NCBI GenBank assembly: GCA_044506565.1
Contig: JBIQKN010000019.1
Coordinates: 1 to 47,191, forward strand
Length of the DNA: 47,191 bases
From: Croceibacterium_A sp044506565
GTDB lineage: Bacteria; Pseudomonadota; Alphaproteobacteria; Sphingomonadales; Sphingomonadaceae
Direction: 5' to 3'
Below, piece after piece: positions 6,848-14,672 of this stretch. Position numbers and translations under genes: made by a program. The notes under the pieces are model-generated. The model made no database searches, was not told the DNA's origin, and was given only the letters and a program-made list of their open reading frames with translations. How positions within the stretch are numbered: position 1 is the stretch's first letter; each line of letters starts with the position of its first letter.

Positions 6848-8956
6848 CATGGGATGGGGCGGCCTGTTAAGTCCCTTCGCTCCCGGCCTCCACCCCATCT
6901 GCCACAGGATGAACGCGAACTCCTCCGCCGTCTCGCGCAGGCTCTCGAAGCGCCCGGACTTGCCGCCGTGGCCGGCGCCCATGTTGGTCTTCAGGAGCAG
7001 CTCGTTGTCGTCGGTCTTGAGCTCGCGCAGCCGGGCGACCCACTTGGCGGGCTCCCAATACGTCACCCGAGGGTCGTTGAGGCCGGCGGTGACCAGCAGC
7101 GGCGGGTAGGCCTGCGCCCTGACGTTGTCGTAGGGCGAATAGCTGCGGATCAGCTCGAACGCTTCCCTGTCCTCGATCGGGTTGCCCCATTCGGGCCACT
7201 CGCCGGGGGTCAGCGGCAGCGAAGCGTCGAGCATCGTCGCGAGCACATCGACGAACGGCACGTGGGCGACGACCGCGCCCCACAGCTCGGGGTCCGAGTT
7301 GATCACCGCGCCCATCAGCTCGCCGCCGGCCGAGCCGCCCGAGATGCTGATCCGGCCGGCCTCGGTGTAGCCGCGCTCGATCAGCCCGCGCGCGACATCG
7401 ACGAAGTCGGTGAAGGTGTTGGTGCGCTGCTCGAGCTTGCCCGCCTTGTACCAGGCGCGCCCGAGGTCGTCGCCGCCGCGGATGTGCGCGATCGCGTAGG
7501 CGAAGCCGCGGTCGACGAGGCTCAGGCGGGTGGTCGAGAACCCCGGGTCGATCGAAATGCCGTAGGCGCCGTAGCCGTAGAGGTGCAGCGGGCCGGGCGA
7601 CTGGCGATCCTTGCGGTACATGATCGAGACCGGGATCGGCGTGCCGTCGCGCGCGGTGATCTCGAGCCGCTCGGTCGCGTATAGTTCGCGCTCGTAGCCC
7701 GAGGGAATCTCCTGCACCTTGAGCAGCTCGAGCCGGCGCTCGGCGATGTGGAAGTCGTAGGTGCTCGCCGGGCTGACCATCGATTCGTACGACAGCCGGA
7801 TCACCATCTGCTCGTACTCGGGATTGTTGCCGGTGCCGGCCGAGTAGCTCGCCTCGGGGAACTCGATCGGCTCGATCCGCGCCGGATCGTCGTAATAGCG
7901 GATCTCGAGGCGATCGAGCCCGCCGAGCCGGCCCTCGACGATGTAGAAGTCGCGGAACAGCTCGAACCCGGTCAGGTAGAACGCGTCGGTGCCCTCGATC
8001 AGCGTGGTCCACTCGGCCGGGCTGGCGAGCGGCGCGGTGGCGAGGCGGAAGTTCTCGTGGGTGTCGTTGGCGTGGATGTAGAGCACGTGCCCGCCGTCCT
8101 CGGGGCGCACGTCGACGTCGTATTCGACGCCCTTCTCGCGCGGGCGCACGAGGATCGGCGAGGCGAGCGGGTCGGCGGCGGGGATCAGCCGCACTTCGCT
8201 GGTCTCGTGGTCGCCGGCCGAGACGATCACCCAGTCCTCGGCCGCCGAGAGCGAGGCCGAGACGCGGAAGCCCTCGTCGTCCTCGTGGTACAGCTCGATA
8301 TCCTCGTCGAGCGGCTGGCCGAGCCAGTGCAGCCGGGCGTTGTCGGTGCGCCACTGCTCGTTGGCGAGCGAGTAGATCAGCCCGGTGTCGCCCGCGACCC
8401 AGACCAGCGCCGAGAGCGTGCCGGGGATCTCGTCGGGCAGGTGCTCGCCGGTGGCGAGGTCCTTGATCCGCACGGTGAAGCGCTCGGAGCCGTTGTCGTC
8501 GATCGAATAGGCGAGCAGCCGCCCGTCCTTGCTGACCGAAATCGCGCCGAGCCGAAAATACTCCTTGCCCTCGGCCAGCGCGGGCTCGTCGAGGATCAGC
8601 TCGTCGGGGCCGCCCGCCACCGGCTTGCGCCACCACTTCTTGTACTCGGCGCCTTCCTCGAACTCGATCCAGTAGAGCCAGTCGCCGTCCTTCTGCGGAA
8701 CCGACTTGTCGGCCTCCTTGATCCGTGCGCGCATCTCCCTGAACAGCGCCTCGACGGTATCCTTGTGCGGCGCCATGCGCGCCTCGAACCAGGCGTTCTC
8801 GGCGGCGAGGTGGTCGAGGACTTCCCTGTCGGTGACCTCGGGGTAACCGGGATCGCGCAGCCAGGCGTAGTCGTCGGCGATCGTGATCCCGTGGTGCGTG
8901 ACGCTGGAGGGCTTCTTCGCGGCGACCGGCGGCAGCGGGGGAGTGGCATCGTTCAT
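6836..8956 (-). CDS. ptrB: Oligopeptidase B (S9A prolyl-oligopeptidase family)
   Basis: 706 residues from ATG 8956. The N-terminal beta-propeller starts with the family phrase HGITIADDYAWLRDP, and the C-terminal alpha/beta-hydrolase domain holds Ser542 in GGSAGG, Asp628 in AGLNDPRV and His663 in GAGHGGKSGR. It cleaves short peptides after Arg/Lys in the cytoplasm; no signal peptide. The protein core appears to end at FILWQMGW; the following ~18 residues are unusual, and the last four codons plus the stop lie in the arm of the 144-bp repeat. It is divergent from the M24 aminopeptidase, with start codons 37 bp apart. Confidence 0.9.
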   Translation of the reverse strand: MNDATPPLPPVAAKKPSSVTHHGITIADDYAWLRDPGYPEVTDREVLDHLAAENAWFEARMAPHKDTVEALFREMRARIKEADKSVPQKDGDWLYWIEFEEGAEYKKWWRKPVAGGPDELILDEPALAEGKEYFRLGAISVSKDGRLLAYSIDDNGSERFTVRIKDLATGEHLPDEIPGTLSALVWVAGDTGLIYSLANEQWRTDNARLHWLGQPLDEDIELYHEDDEGFRVSASLSAAEDWVIVSAGDHETSEVRLIPAADPLASPILVRPREKGVEYDVDVRPEDGGHVLYIHANDTHENFRLATAPLASPAEWTTLIEGTDAFYLTGFELFRDFYIVEGRLGGLDRLEIRYYDDPARIEPIEFPEASYSAGTGNNPEYEQMVIRLSYESMVSPASTYDFHIAERRLELLKVQEIPSGYERELYATERLEITARDGTPIPVSIMYRKDRQSPGPLHLYGYGAYGISIDPGFSTTRLSLVDRGFAYAIAHIRGGDDLGRAWYKAGKLEQRTNTFTDFVDVARGLIERGYTEAGRISISGGSAGGELMGAVINSDPELWGAVVAHVPFVDVLATMLDASLPLTPGEWPEWGNPIEDREAFELIRSYSPYDNVRAQAYPPLLVTAGLNDPRVTYWEPAKWVARLRELKTDDNELLLKTNMGAGHGGKSGRFESLRETAEEFAFILWQMGWRPGAKGLNRPPHPMPSS

Positions 8957-8993
8957 GGGCCGCCTCTATGTATGCGCGGAAAGGACCGCAACA

Positions 8994-10799
8994 ATGCTGA
9001 TGCAGACCCACGAAGCCCGCCTCGATGCCTTGCGCAAGGAGCTGGCCCGGCAGGGGCTCGACGGGTTCGTGATCCCGATCTCGGACGAGCACCTGTCGGA
9101 GTACGTCGGAGCCTATGCCCAGCGGCTCGCCTGGCTGACGGGGTTCGGCGGGTCGGCGGGAACGGCGGCGGTGCTCAAGGACAAGGCGGCGATCTTCGTC
9201 GACGGGCGCTACACGCTGCAGGTGCGCGACCAGGTCGACGGACGGCTCTACGAGTACAAGTCGGTGCCGCAGGACAAGCTCGCCGACTGGCTCTCCGCAA
9301 ACGTCGGTGAAGGCGCGAAGATCGGCTTCGACCCTTGGCTGCACACCAGCGGCTGGGCGAAGACGACCGGCAAGGCGCTCGCTGAAGTCGGCGCGGAGCT
9401 GGTTCCGGTCGAGGCGAACCCGGTCGATGCGGTGTGGCAGGACCAGCCCGAGCCGTCGCCGGCCCCGGCCTTCGTGCAGGACGACGCGCTCGCCGGCCGC
9501 TCGAGCGCCGACAAGCGCGCCGAGGTCGGCGAATGGCTCAAGGCCGAAAAGCTCGATGCGGCGGTGATCTCGGCGCTCGATTCGGTCGCCTGGCTGCTCA
9601 ACGTGCGCGGCTCGGATGTCGACCGCACGCCGGTGGCGCTGTCCTATGTGATCGCGCATGCCGACGGCACCGCCGACTGGTTCATCGCCCCCGGCAAGGT
9701 GCCGCCCGAAGTTGCCGCGCACCTTGGCAACGCGGTGCGCGTGCGCCCGCGCGACCAGTTCACCACAGCGTTGGCCGAGCTTTCGGGCAAGCGCGTCGCG
9801 GCCGATCCCGACCGCTCGGTCGCGGCGATCTTCACGGCGCTCGAGGCGGCCGGGGCCGAAGTCGTGCGCGCGACCGACCCGGTCGTGCTGCCCAAGGCGG
9901 TCAAGAACGAGGCCGAGCGCGCCGGCCACCGCGCGGCGCAGGCGCGCGACGGGGCGGCCGTGGCGCGGTTCCTTCACTGGCTCTCGGTCGAGGGACCGAA
10001 GGGCACGGTCGACGAGCTGTCGGCCGCCGCGCGGCTGCACGAATTCCGCAAGGATACCGGCGACCTGCGCGACCTTTCGTTCGACACGATCAGCGGGGCC
10101 GGCCCGAACGGGGCGATCGTCCACTACCGCGTCAGCGAGGAGACCAACCGCCGGCTCGAGCCGGGCAGCGTCTACCTCGTCGACTCGGGCGGGCAGTACG
10201 CCGACGGCACGACCGACATCACCCGCACCGTGTGGATCGGGCCGGGCGAGCCGCCGGCCGAGATCAGGGACCGCTTCACCCGCGTGCTCAAGGGCCACAT
10301 CGCGCTCGCCTTGCAGACCTTCCCGCAAGGGACCGCCGGCTCGCAGCTCGACACACTGGCGCGGCAGTTCCTGTGGCAAGCCGGGCTCGATTACGCACAC
10401 GGCACGGGCCACGGCGTCGGCGCGTTCCTCGCGGTGCACGAGGGGCCGCAGCGTATCGCCAAGCCGCGCGGCGGGCAGGCCGGCACCGAGCAGGAGCTGA
10501 TGGCCGGGATGATCCTGTCGAACGAGCCCGGCTACTACAGGACCGGCGAGTACGGCATCCGCATCGAGAACCTGGTCCTGGTCGAGCCGCGCGAGATCGA
10601 AGACGGCGAGGGCGAGTGGCTCGGCTTCGAGACGCTGACGCTGGCGCCGATCGACCGGGCGCTGGTCGATCGTGGCCTGCTGAGCGAGGCGGAAGTGGCG
10701 TGGTGGAACGCTTACCACGCGAGGGTCCGCGAGGTGCTGGCACCGCAGCTCGAAGAAGAGGCGCTGGCCTGGCTCGAGGAGGCCTGCGCGCCCTTGTAG
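8994..10799 (+). CDS. Xaa-Pro aminopeptidase (M24B)
   Basis: 601 residues from ATG 8994, which follows AAAGGA; a second ATG at 9000 is also possible. The three-domain layout (two creatinase-N-like domains, then the pita-bread metallopeptidase fold) matches the ~600-residue eukaryote-like aminopeptidase P. Metal ligands are visible: the two Asp in VDSGGQYADGTTDITRT, His in GTGHGVGAFLAVHEGP, Glu in NEPGYY and Glu in GIRIENL. It removes an N-terminal residue preceding proline, in the cytoplasm. Its divergent neighbour is another peptidase, so the pair probably works in turnover of small peptides. Confidence 0.93.
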   Translation: MLMQTHEARLDALRKELARQGLDGFVIPISDEHLSEYVGAYAQRLAWLTGFGGSAGTAAVLKDKAAIFVDGRYTLQVRDQVDGRLYEYKSVPQDKLADWLSANVGEGAKIGFDPWLHTSGWAKTTGKALAEVGAELVPVEANPVDAVWQDQPEPSPAPAFVQDDALAGRSSADKRAEVGEWLKAEKLDAAVISALDSVAWLLNVRGSDVDRTPVALSYVIAHADGTADWFIAPGKVPPEVAAHLGNAVRVRPRDQFTTALAELSGKRVAADPDRSVAAIFTALEAAGAEVVRATDPVVLPKAVKNEAERAGHRAAQARDGAAVARFLHWLSVEGPKGTVDELSAAARLHEFRKDTGDLRDLSFDTISGAGPNGAIVHYRVSEETNRRLEPGSVYLVDSGGQYADGTTDITRTVWIGPGEPPAEIRDRFTRVLKGHIALALQTFPQGTAGSQLDTLARQFLWQAGLDYAHGTGHGVGAFLAVHEGPQRIAKPRGGQAGTEQELMAGMILSNEPGYYRTGEYGIRIENLVLVEPREIEDGEGEWLGFETLTLAPIDRALVDRGLLSEAEVAWWNAYHARVREVLAPQLEEEALAWLEEACAPL

Positions 10800-10817
10800 G
10801 CGTGATTTGTTCCTGTA

Positions 10818-11240
10818 ATGTTCCGATTACTGCGAGTCGCAGCAGCAGGGAGTGGGCGGCTGCTCGGATACTGCACACTTGGCACGAACAACCTCGAGGC
10901 CTCGGCCGCGTTCTACGAGCCGATCGCGCAGATTCTCGGTCACGGCCGGGTGATGGAGACCGACCGCACGATCATGTGGGGGTCGCCGGGGCAGGGCGCG
11001 CTGTTCTGCCTGATCACACCCTACGACGGCCAGCCGGCGACGGTCGGCAATGGCACGATGTTCGGCTTCGCGACGGATTCGGACGCCAAGGTCGACCGGA
11101 TCTACGCGCACGCGCTGGCCAACGGCGGCAGCTGCGAGGGCGCCCCGGGCGAACGCCCGCCGCAGTTCTACGGGGCTTATTTCCGCGACCCGGCCGGCAA
11201 CAAGCTGGTCGCGTTCCACTTCCGGGAGGATGCCGCATGA
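10818..11240 (+). CDS. Glyoxalase/VOC-fold protein
   Basis: 140 residues if started at ATG 10818. The family pattern begins at about residue 15 (LLGYCTLGTNNLEASAAFY), so the first 14 residues are atypical; no ATG lies nearer, and the GGGAG stretch just before 10860 would suit a start there at CTG. The rest contains the two beta-alpha-beta-beta-beta modules of a VOC domain, ending YGAYFRDPAGNKLVAFHF. Such domains usually bind a metal and may act in detoxification or ring cleavage, but the substrate is unknown. Its TGA overlaps the cupin ATG (ATGA at 11237-11240), so the two are translationally coupled. Confidence 0.8.
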   Translation: MFRLLRVAAAGSGRLLGYCTLGTNNLEASAAFYEPIAQILGHGRVMETDRTIMWGSPGQGALFCLITPYDGQPATVGNGTMFGFATDSDAKVDRIYAHALANGGSCEGAPGERPPQFYGAYFRDPAGNKLVAFHFREDAA

Positions 11241-11641
11241 CCGCCCACTCGCTCGAACGTTTTCCGATACATCTCGGCAAGGGCGCCACGGCCGTGCCGC
11301 AGCCCGAGTTCCCGCGCGATGAGCGCGCCATGCAGTGGTACATGGACTACGGCGAGCGCCACGCCGAGGACGGCAACGAGGGCCGGCTGGTCTCGTGCTT
11401 CCGCTTCACCGAGAGCTGGGCGGGCTGGGAAATGCATCCGGCCGGCGACGAGGTCGTCGTCTGCGTCGAAGGCGCGATGACGCTGATCCAGGAGATCGAC
11501 GGTGAGGAAGTGCGCACCGCGCTCTCGCCCGGCGAATACGCGATCAACCCGCCCGGCGTCTGGCACACGGCGGACGTCCCCGACCACGCAACGGGATTCT
11601 TCATCACCGCGGGTGCCGGCACGCAGGGCCGCCCGCGCTGA
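11237..11641 (+). CDS. Cupin-domain protein
   Basis: 134 residues starting at ATG 11237, overlapping the previous stop by 4 nt. A single cupin barrel is seen: WAGWEMHPAGDEVVVCVEG is the first metal-binding motif in which the usual H-x-H is reduced to H-x-x-G-D-E, and LSPGEYAINPPGVWHTAD the second, with the conserved PPGxWH. The retained His/Glu set could still hold a metal. Coupling to a VOC protein suggests that both act on the same small molecule. Immediately after the stop, 11641-11657 can form a 6-bp hairpin (ATCCTT/AAGGAT) without a T-run. Confidence 0.82.
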   Translation: MTAHSLERFPIHLGKGATAVPQPEFPRDERAMQWYMDYGERHAEDGNEGRLVSCFRFTESWAGWEMHPAGDEVVVCVEGAMTLIQEIDGEEVRTALSPGEYAINPPGVWHTADVPDHATGFFITAGAGTQGRPR

Positions 11642-11790
11642 TCCTTTATCGAAGGATGAACGGCCACGCTCGCGCGTGACAATTTGCGACACTTTTGCCC
11701 GCCCTCGGCAAAGAGGTGCGACATTGGCTCCCTAGAACGGCAGTCCGGGTGGCGGGGCGCCGCTCCCTTTGCTCCCCTTCAGGCCGGCGC

Positions 11791-11809
11791 CCCGTTACTC
11801 TGGAACGGG
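11791..11809. promoter_or_regulatory. Inverted repeat upstream of EF-hand/two-component operon
   Basis: In the 247-nt spacer 11642-11888 the only clear symmetry is CCCGTT-7 nt-AACGGG, 80 bp before the EF-hand start. Its placement suits an operator for the downstream response regulator, but six-base arms are short and I see no good -35/-10 pair next to it. The remainder of the spacer holds no reading frame that looks real. Confidence 0.25.
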
Positions 11810-11888
11810 TCGTGGGGATTCTGGGGGCGGCTGGAGGCTCTGACAGTCTCGATGTGGCCGTAACCCGGATCCCGGCAGGAGGAATCTT

Positions 11889-12443
11889 ATGCGCAGGATG
11901 CTTACCCTGACGCTTGCCGCGGGCATCGCGCTGGCCGGCACCGCGGCCTATGCGCACGGCGCCGAGACCCGGGCCATGACGCGCACGGACGTCGAGCAGC
12001 GCACCAGCGAAATGTTCGGGCGGATGGACGTCAACGGCGACGGTCGGCTCGACGCCGCCGATCGCGAAGCCGCGCGCCGCCAGGCGTTCGAGCGAATCGA
12101 TGCCGACGGCAGCGGCGAAGTCAGCTTCGCCGAGTTCGAGGCCCGGCGCGCCGGGCATCGCCAGCCCCACGCCGAAGCCGGCAACCCGCGTGAATCGGCC
12201 GGGCGGCGCGGTTTCGCCTGGCGAGGAATGCGCGGAATCGGTCGCGGCGCGTCCCGCGCGGCGGATGCCGACGGCGACGGTGCCGTGAGCCACGAAGAGT
12301 TTGCCGGTGCCGCGCTGGAGCGGTTCGATCGCGCCGATGCGGACGGCGACGGTACGATCAGCCTTGAGGAACGCCGCGAAGCACGCCAACAGATGCGGCA
12401 CCACATGCGCCGCGGTCACCACAAGGGTCGCGATGCAGGCTGA
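11889..12443 (+). CDS. Periplasmic EF-hand calcium-binding protein
   Basis: 184 residues from ATG 11889, with GGAGGAAT upstream. A signal peptide (residues 1-22, ending AYAHG) exports it. Four canonical 12-residue EF loops are visible: D47-D58 (DVNGDG), D71-E82 (DADGSG), D126-E137 (DADGDG) and D150-E161 (DADGDG), in two pairs separated by an Arg/Gly-rich linker. The tail is His/Arg-rich (RHHMRRGHHKG). It should bind several calcium ions in the periplasm. Its last 11 nt overlap the response-regulator gene, so the three downstream genes are probably one operon; a calcium-linked envelope sensing role is inference. Confidence 0.85.
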   Translation: MRRMLTLTLAAGIALAGTAAYAHGAETRAMTRTDVEQRTSEMFGRMDVNGDGRLDAADREAARRQAFERIDADGSGEVSFAEFEARRAGHRQPHAEAGNPRESAGRRGFAWRGMRGIGRGASRAADADGDGAVSHEEFAGAALERFDRADADGDGTISLEERREARQQMRHHMRRGHHKGRDAG

Positions 12444-13206
12444 CAATCAACCGGGGACGGCGGAACTGGCGAACGAACCGACCGCAACTCACGTTCTGCT
12501 CGTCGATGACGAGCCCAGCCTGAGACAGCCGCTGGCCGACTACCTCGTCCGCCAGGGCTTCGTCGTGCGCCAGGCGGAAGACGCCGCCAAGGCGCGCGCG
12601 GCGCTGCTCGAGCAGACGCCGGACCTCGTGCTGCTCGACATCATGATGCCGGGCGAGGACGGGCTGTCGCTGTGCCGCCACCTGACCGAAGCGAAGAACA
12701 TCCCGGTCATCCTGCTGACCGCGAGAGGCGAGGCGACCGACCGCATCGTCGGCCTCGAGATCGGCGCCGACGACTACGTCGTGAAGCCGTTCGAACCGCG
12801 CGAGCTCGTCGCGCGAATCCGCTCGGTCCTGCGCCGGGCGAGCAAGGCGTCCGCCGCGACGCCCGAGGAAGACGCGCTCTACGAATTCGAGGGCTGGCTG
12901 CTCGATCCGCTCAAGCGGCGGCTGACCGACCCCGAGGGCACCGTGGTGCCGCTGTCGTCGGCCGAATTCCGCCTGCTCGTCGCGTTCCTGACGCACCCGC
13001 GCCAGGTGCTCGACCGCGACCGGCTGCTCGACATGGTCCAGGGCCGCGAGGCGCACCTGTTCGACCGCGCGGTCGACAACCAGGTCAGCCGGCTCAGGCG
13101 CAAGATGGAAGAGGACAGCCGCGATCCCAAGCTGATCCAGACCGTCTGGGGCGGCGGCTACCGCCTGGCCGCCGACGTCCGCCGAGTCGCCGCGGACCGC
13201 GGTTGA
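12433..13206 (+). CDS. OmpR-family response regulator
   Basis: 257 residues from ATG 12433, 11 nt inside the EF-hand gene. After a ~20-residue lead, the receiver domain shows the acidic pair in LLVDDEPS, phospho-acceptor Asp69 in LVLLDIMMPGEDG, Thr in LLTARGE and Lys in DDYVVKPFEP. A winged-helix DNA-binding domain follows (LSSAEFRLLVAFLTHPRQVLDRDRLL to the closing IQTVWGGGYRLA). It is a transcription factor activated by the kinase encoded next. Targets are unknown; autoregulation of this operon is likely from family habit. Confidence 0.94.
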   Translation: MQADNQPGTAELANEPTATHVLLVDDEPSLRQPLADYLVRQGFVVRQAEDAAKARAALLEQTPDLVLLDIMMPGEDGLSLCRHLTEAKNIPVILLTARGEATDRIVGLEIGADDYVVKPFEPRELVARIRSVLRRASKASAATPEEDALYEFEGWLLDPLKRRLTDPEGTVVPLSSAEFRLLVAFLTHPRQVLDRDRLLDMVQGREAHLFDRAVDNQVSRLRRKMEEDSRDPKLIQTVWGGGYRLAADVRRVAADRG

Positions 13207-13213
13207 CGGAGTG

Positions 13214-14602
13214 ATGCGCCGTTTACTTCCGCGAAGCCTGCTCGGGCAGATGCTGCTGGCGGTCGCGCTTGCGCTGCTCGTGGCGCAGACGGTTTCGGCT
13301 GTGTTGCTGTACCGTTCGGCCGAGCAGCGGCGCGAAATGATCGCCGCCAACAGCCTCGCCTTCCAGCTGGTGACCGAACCGCGGTTCGACTTCAGGACCT
13401 CGGACACGCGCAATCCCGCCAAGGCGAACCGCGGACGCTGGCAGCGGCTGCGGATCCAGCGGACCGACGAGCGACCGGTGCTGGCCGGCGAGGCGCGCGA
13501 CACCACGCGCGAAGAGATGTTGCGCTCGATCCTCGCCGGGCAGGGCATCGAGCCGGCCGAGCTGATCGTGGTCGTACGCGACGTCGCCAACGACAGCTAC
13601 GTGATGGACCAGCTCGAGGCGCGCGAGCGGCTCGAGTGGGGCAAAGGGCGGATGCTGATTGCCGGCATGCTGCGCCAGGGCCAATCGGAATGGACGGTCG
13701 CCCGCTGGCCGCTGGCCGAGAGCGAGCCGAGCCAGCTCGGGCTGCTGATCGGCCAGACGCTGCTGCTCTATGCCGTGCTCGTCGGCGGCCTCGCCTGGCT
13801 GCTGCGCCGGATCACCCGGCCGATGGCGGCGCTGACCAAGCGGCTCGAGCGCTTCGCCGCGACGCGCGAGCTCGACGGCCAGCTCGAGCCCTCGGGCCCC
13901 GACGACACCCGCCGGCTGATCGCCGCGCATAACGCGATGGAAGCGCGCATCGCCGCGCTGCTGCACGAGAAGGACGTGATGCTCGGGGCGATCGGGCACG
14001 ACCTCAAGACCCCGCTCGCCGCGCTGCGCGTGCGCATCGAATCGGTCGAGGACGACGCGGAGCGCGGCAAGATGGCGGCGAGTATCGAGGACATCACGCG
14101 TTCGCTCGACGACATCCTCTCGCTCGCCCGCGTCGGTCGCCCGAGCGACCCACTCGAGCGCACCGACCTCGCCGCACTGCTTGCCGCGGTGGTCGAGGAG
14201 TTCGAGGACATGGGCGAGCCGGTCGAGCTCGCCGACACCCAGCGCCTCGCCATGCCGCTGCGTGCGACCTGGCTGCGGCGCGCGTTGCGCAACCTGATCG
14301 AGAACGCGCTGCGTTACGGCGAGCGCGCCCGCGTTTCGCTGGTGCGCGACGGCCGCCACGCGGTGGTGCGGATCGAAGACGACGGTCCCGGCATTCCCGA
14401 GAACGAGATTGCGGGGATGATGGAACCGTTCGCGCGCGGCGACAGCTCACGCAACCGCGAAACCGGCGGAGCGGGGCTCGGCCTCGCGCTGGCGCGGGCG
14501 ATCGCCGACCAGCACGGCGGCACGCTGACGCTGCGCAACCGCACCGGAGCCGGCGGCGAGATCGAGGGGCTGGTCGCCGAGCTGCGCTTGCCAATCGACT
14601 GA
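13214..14602 (+). CDS. Sensor histidine kinase with HAMP domain
   Basis: 462 residues from ATG 13214; GGAG at 13208-13211 supports this over the GTG three bases earlier. Two membrane helices (about residues 9-33 and 177-197) enclose a ~140-residue periplasmic sensor region. HAMP follows (RRITRPMAALTKRLERFA), then HisKA with His262 in GHDLKTP, and the ATPase domain with N box NLIENALRYG, G1 DDGPGIP and G2 GGAGLGLALA. It is EnvZ-like in layout. It starts 7 nt after the response-regulator stop, so the two form a cognate pair. The gene upstream makes a periplasmic calcium binder, which could bear on the signal. Confidence 0.94.
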   Translation: MRRLLPRSLLGQMLLAVALALLVAQTVSAVLLYRSAEQRREMIAANSLAFQLVTEPRFDFRTSDTRNPAKANRGRWQRLRIQRTDERPVLAGEARDTTREEMLRSILAGQGIEPAELIVVVRDVANDSYVMDQLEARERLEWGKGRMLIAGMLRQGQSEWTVARWPLAESEPSQLGLLIGQTLLLYAVLVGGLAWLLRRITRPMAALTKRLERFAATRELDGQLEPSGPDDTRRLIAAHNAMEARIAALLHEKDVMLGAIGHDLKTPLAALRVRIESVEDDAERGKMAASIEDITRSLDDILSLARVGRPSDPLERTDLAALLAAVVEEFEDMGEPVELADTQRLAMPLRATWLRRALRNLIENALRYGERARVSLVRDGRHAVVRIEDDGPGIPENEIAGMMEPFARGDSSRNRETGGAGLGLALARAIADQHGGTLTLRNRTGAGGEIEGLVAELRLPID

Positions 14603-14672
14603 CAGCTTCGCCTTTCCGCGTCCGCGCTGCTAGGCGGTTGCCCGAGAAACCAACTTCCGGAGTCGCCCTTCC

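Noticed and set aside
6867..10718. Reverse-strand frame of 1283 codons covering ptrB and the M24 peptidase
   Set aside because: It is a shadow of two real genes on each strand; translation is dominated by Arg/Ala/Pro with no recognisable domain.
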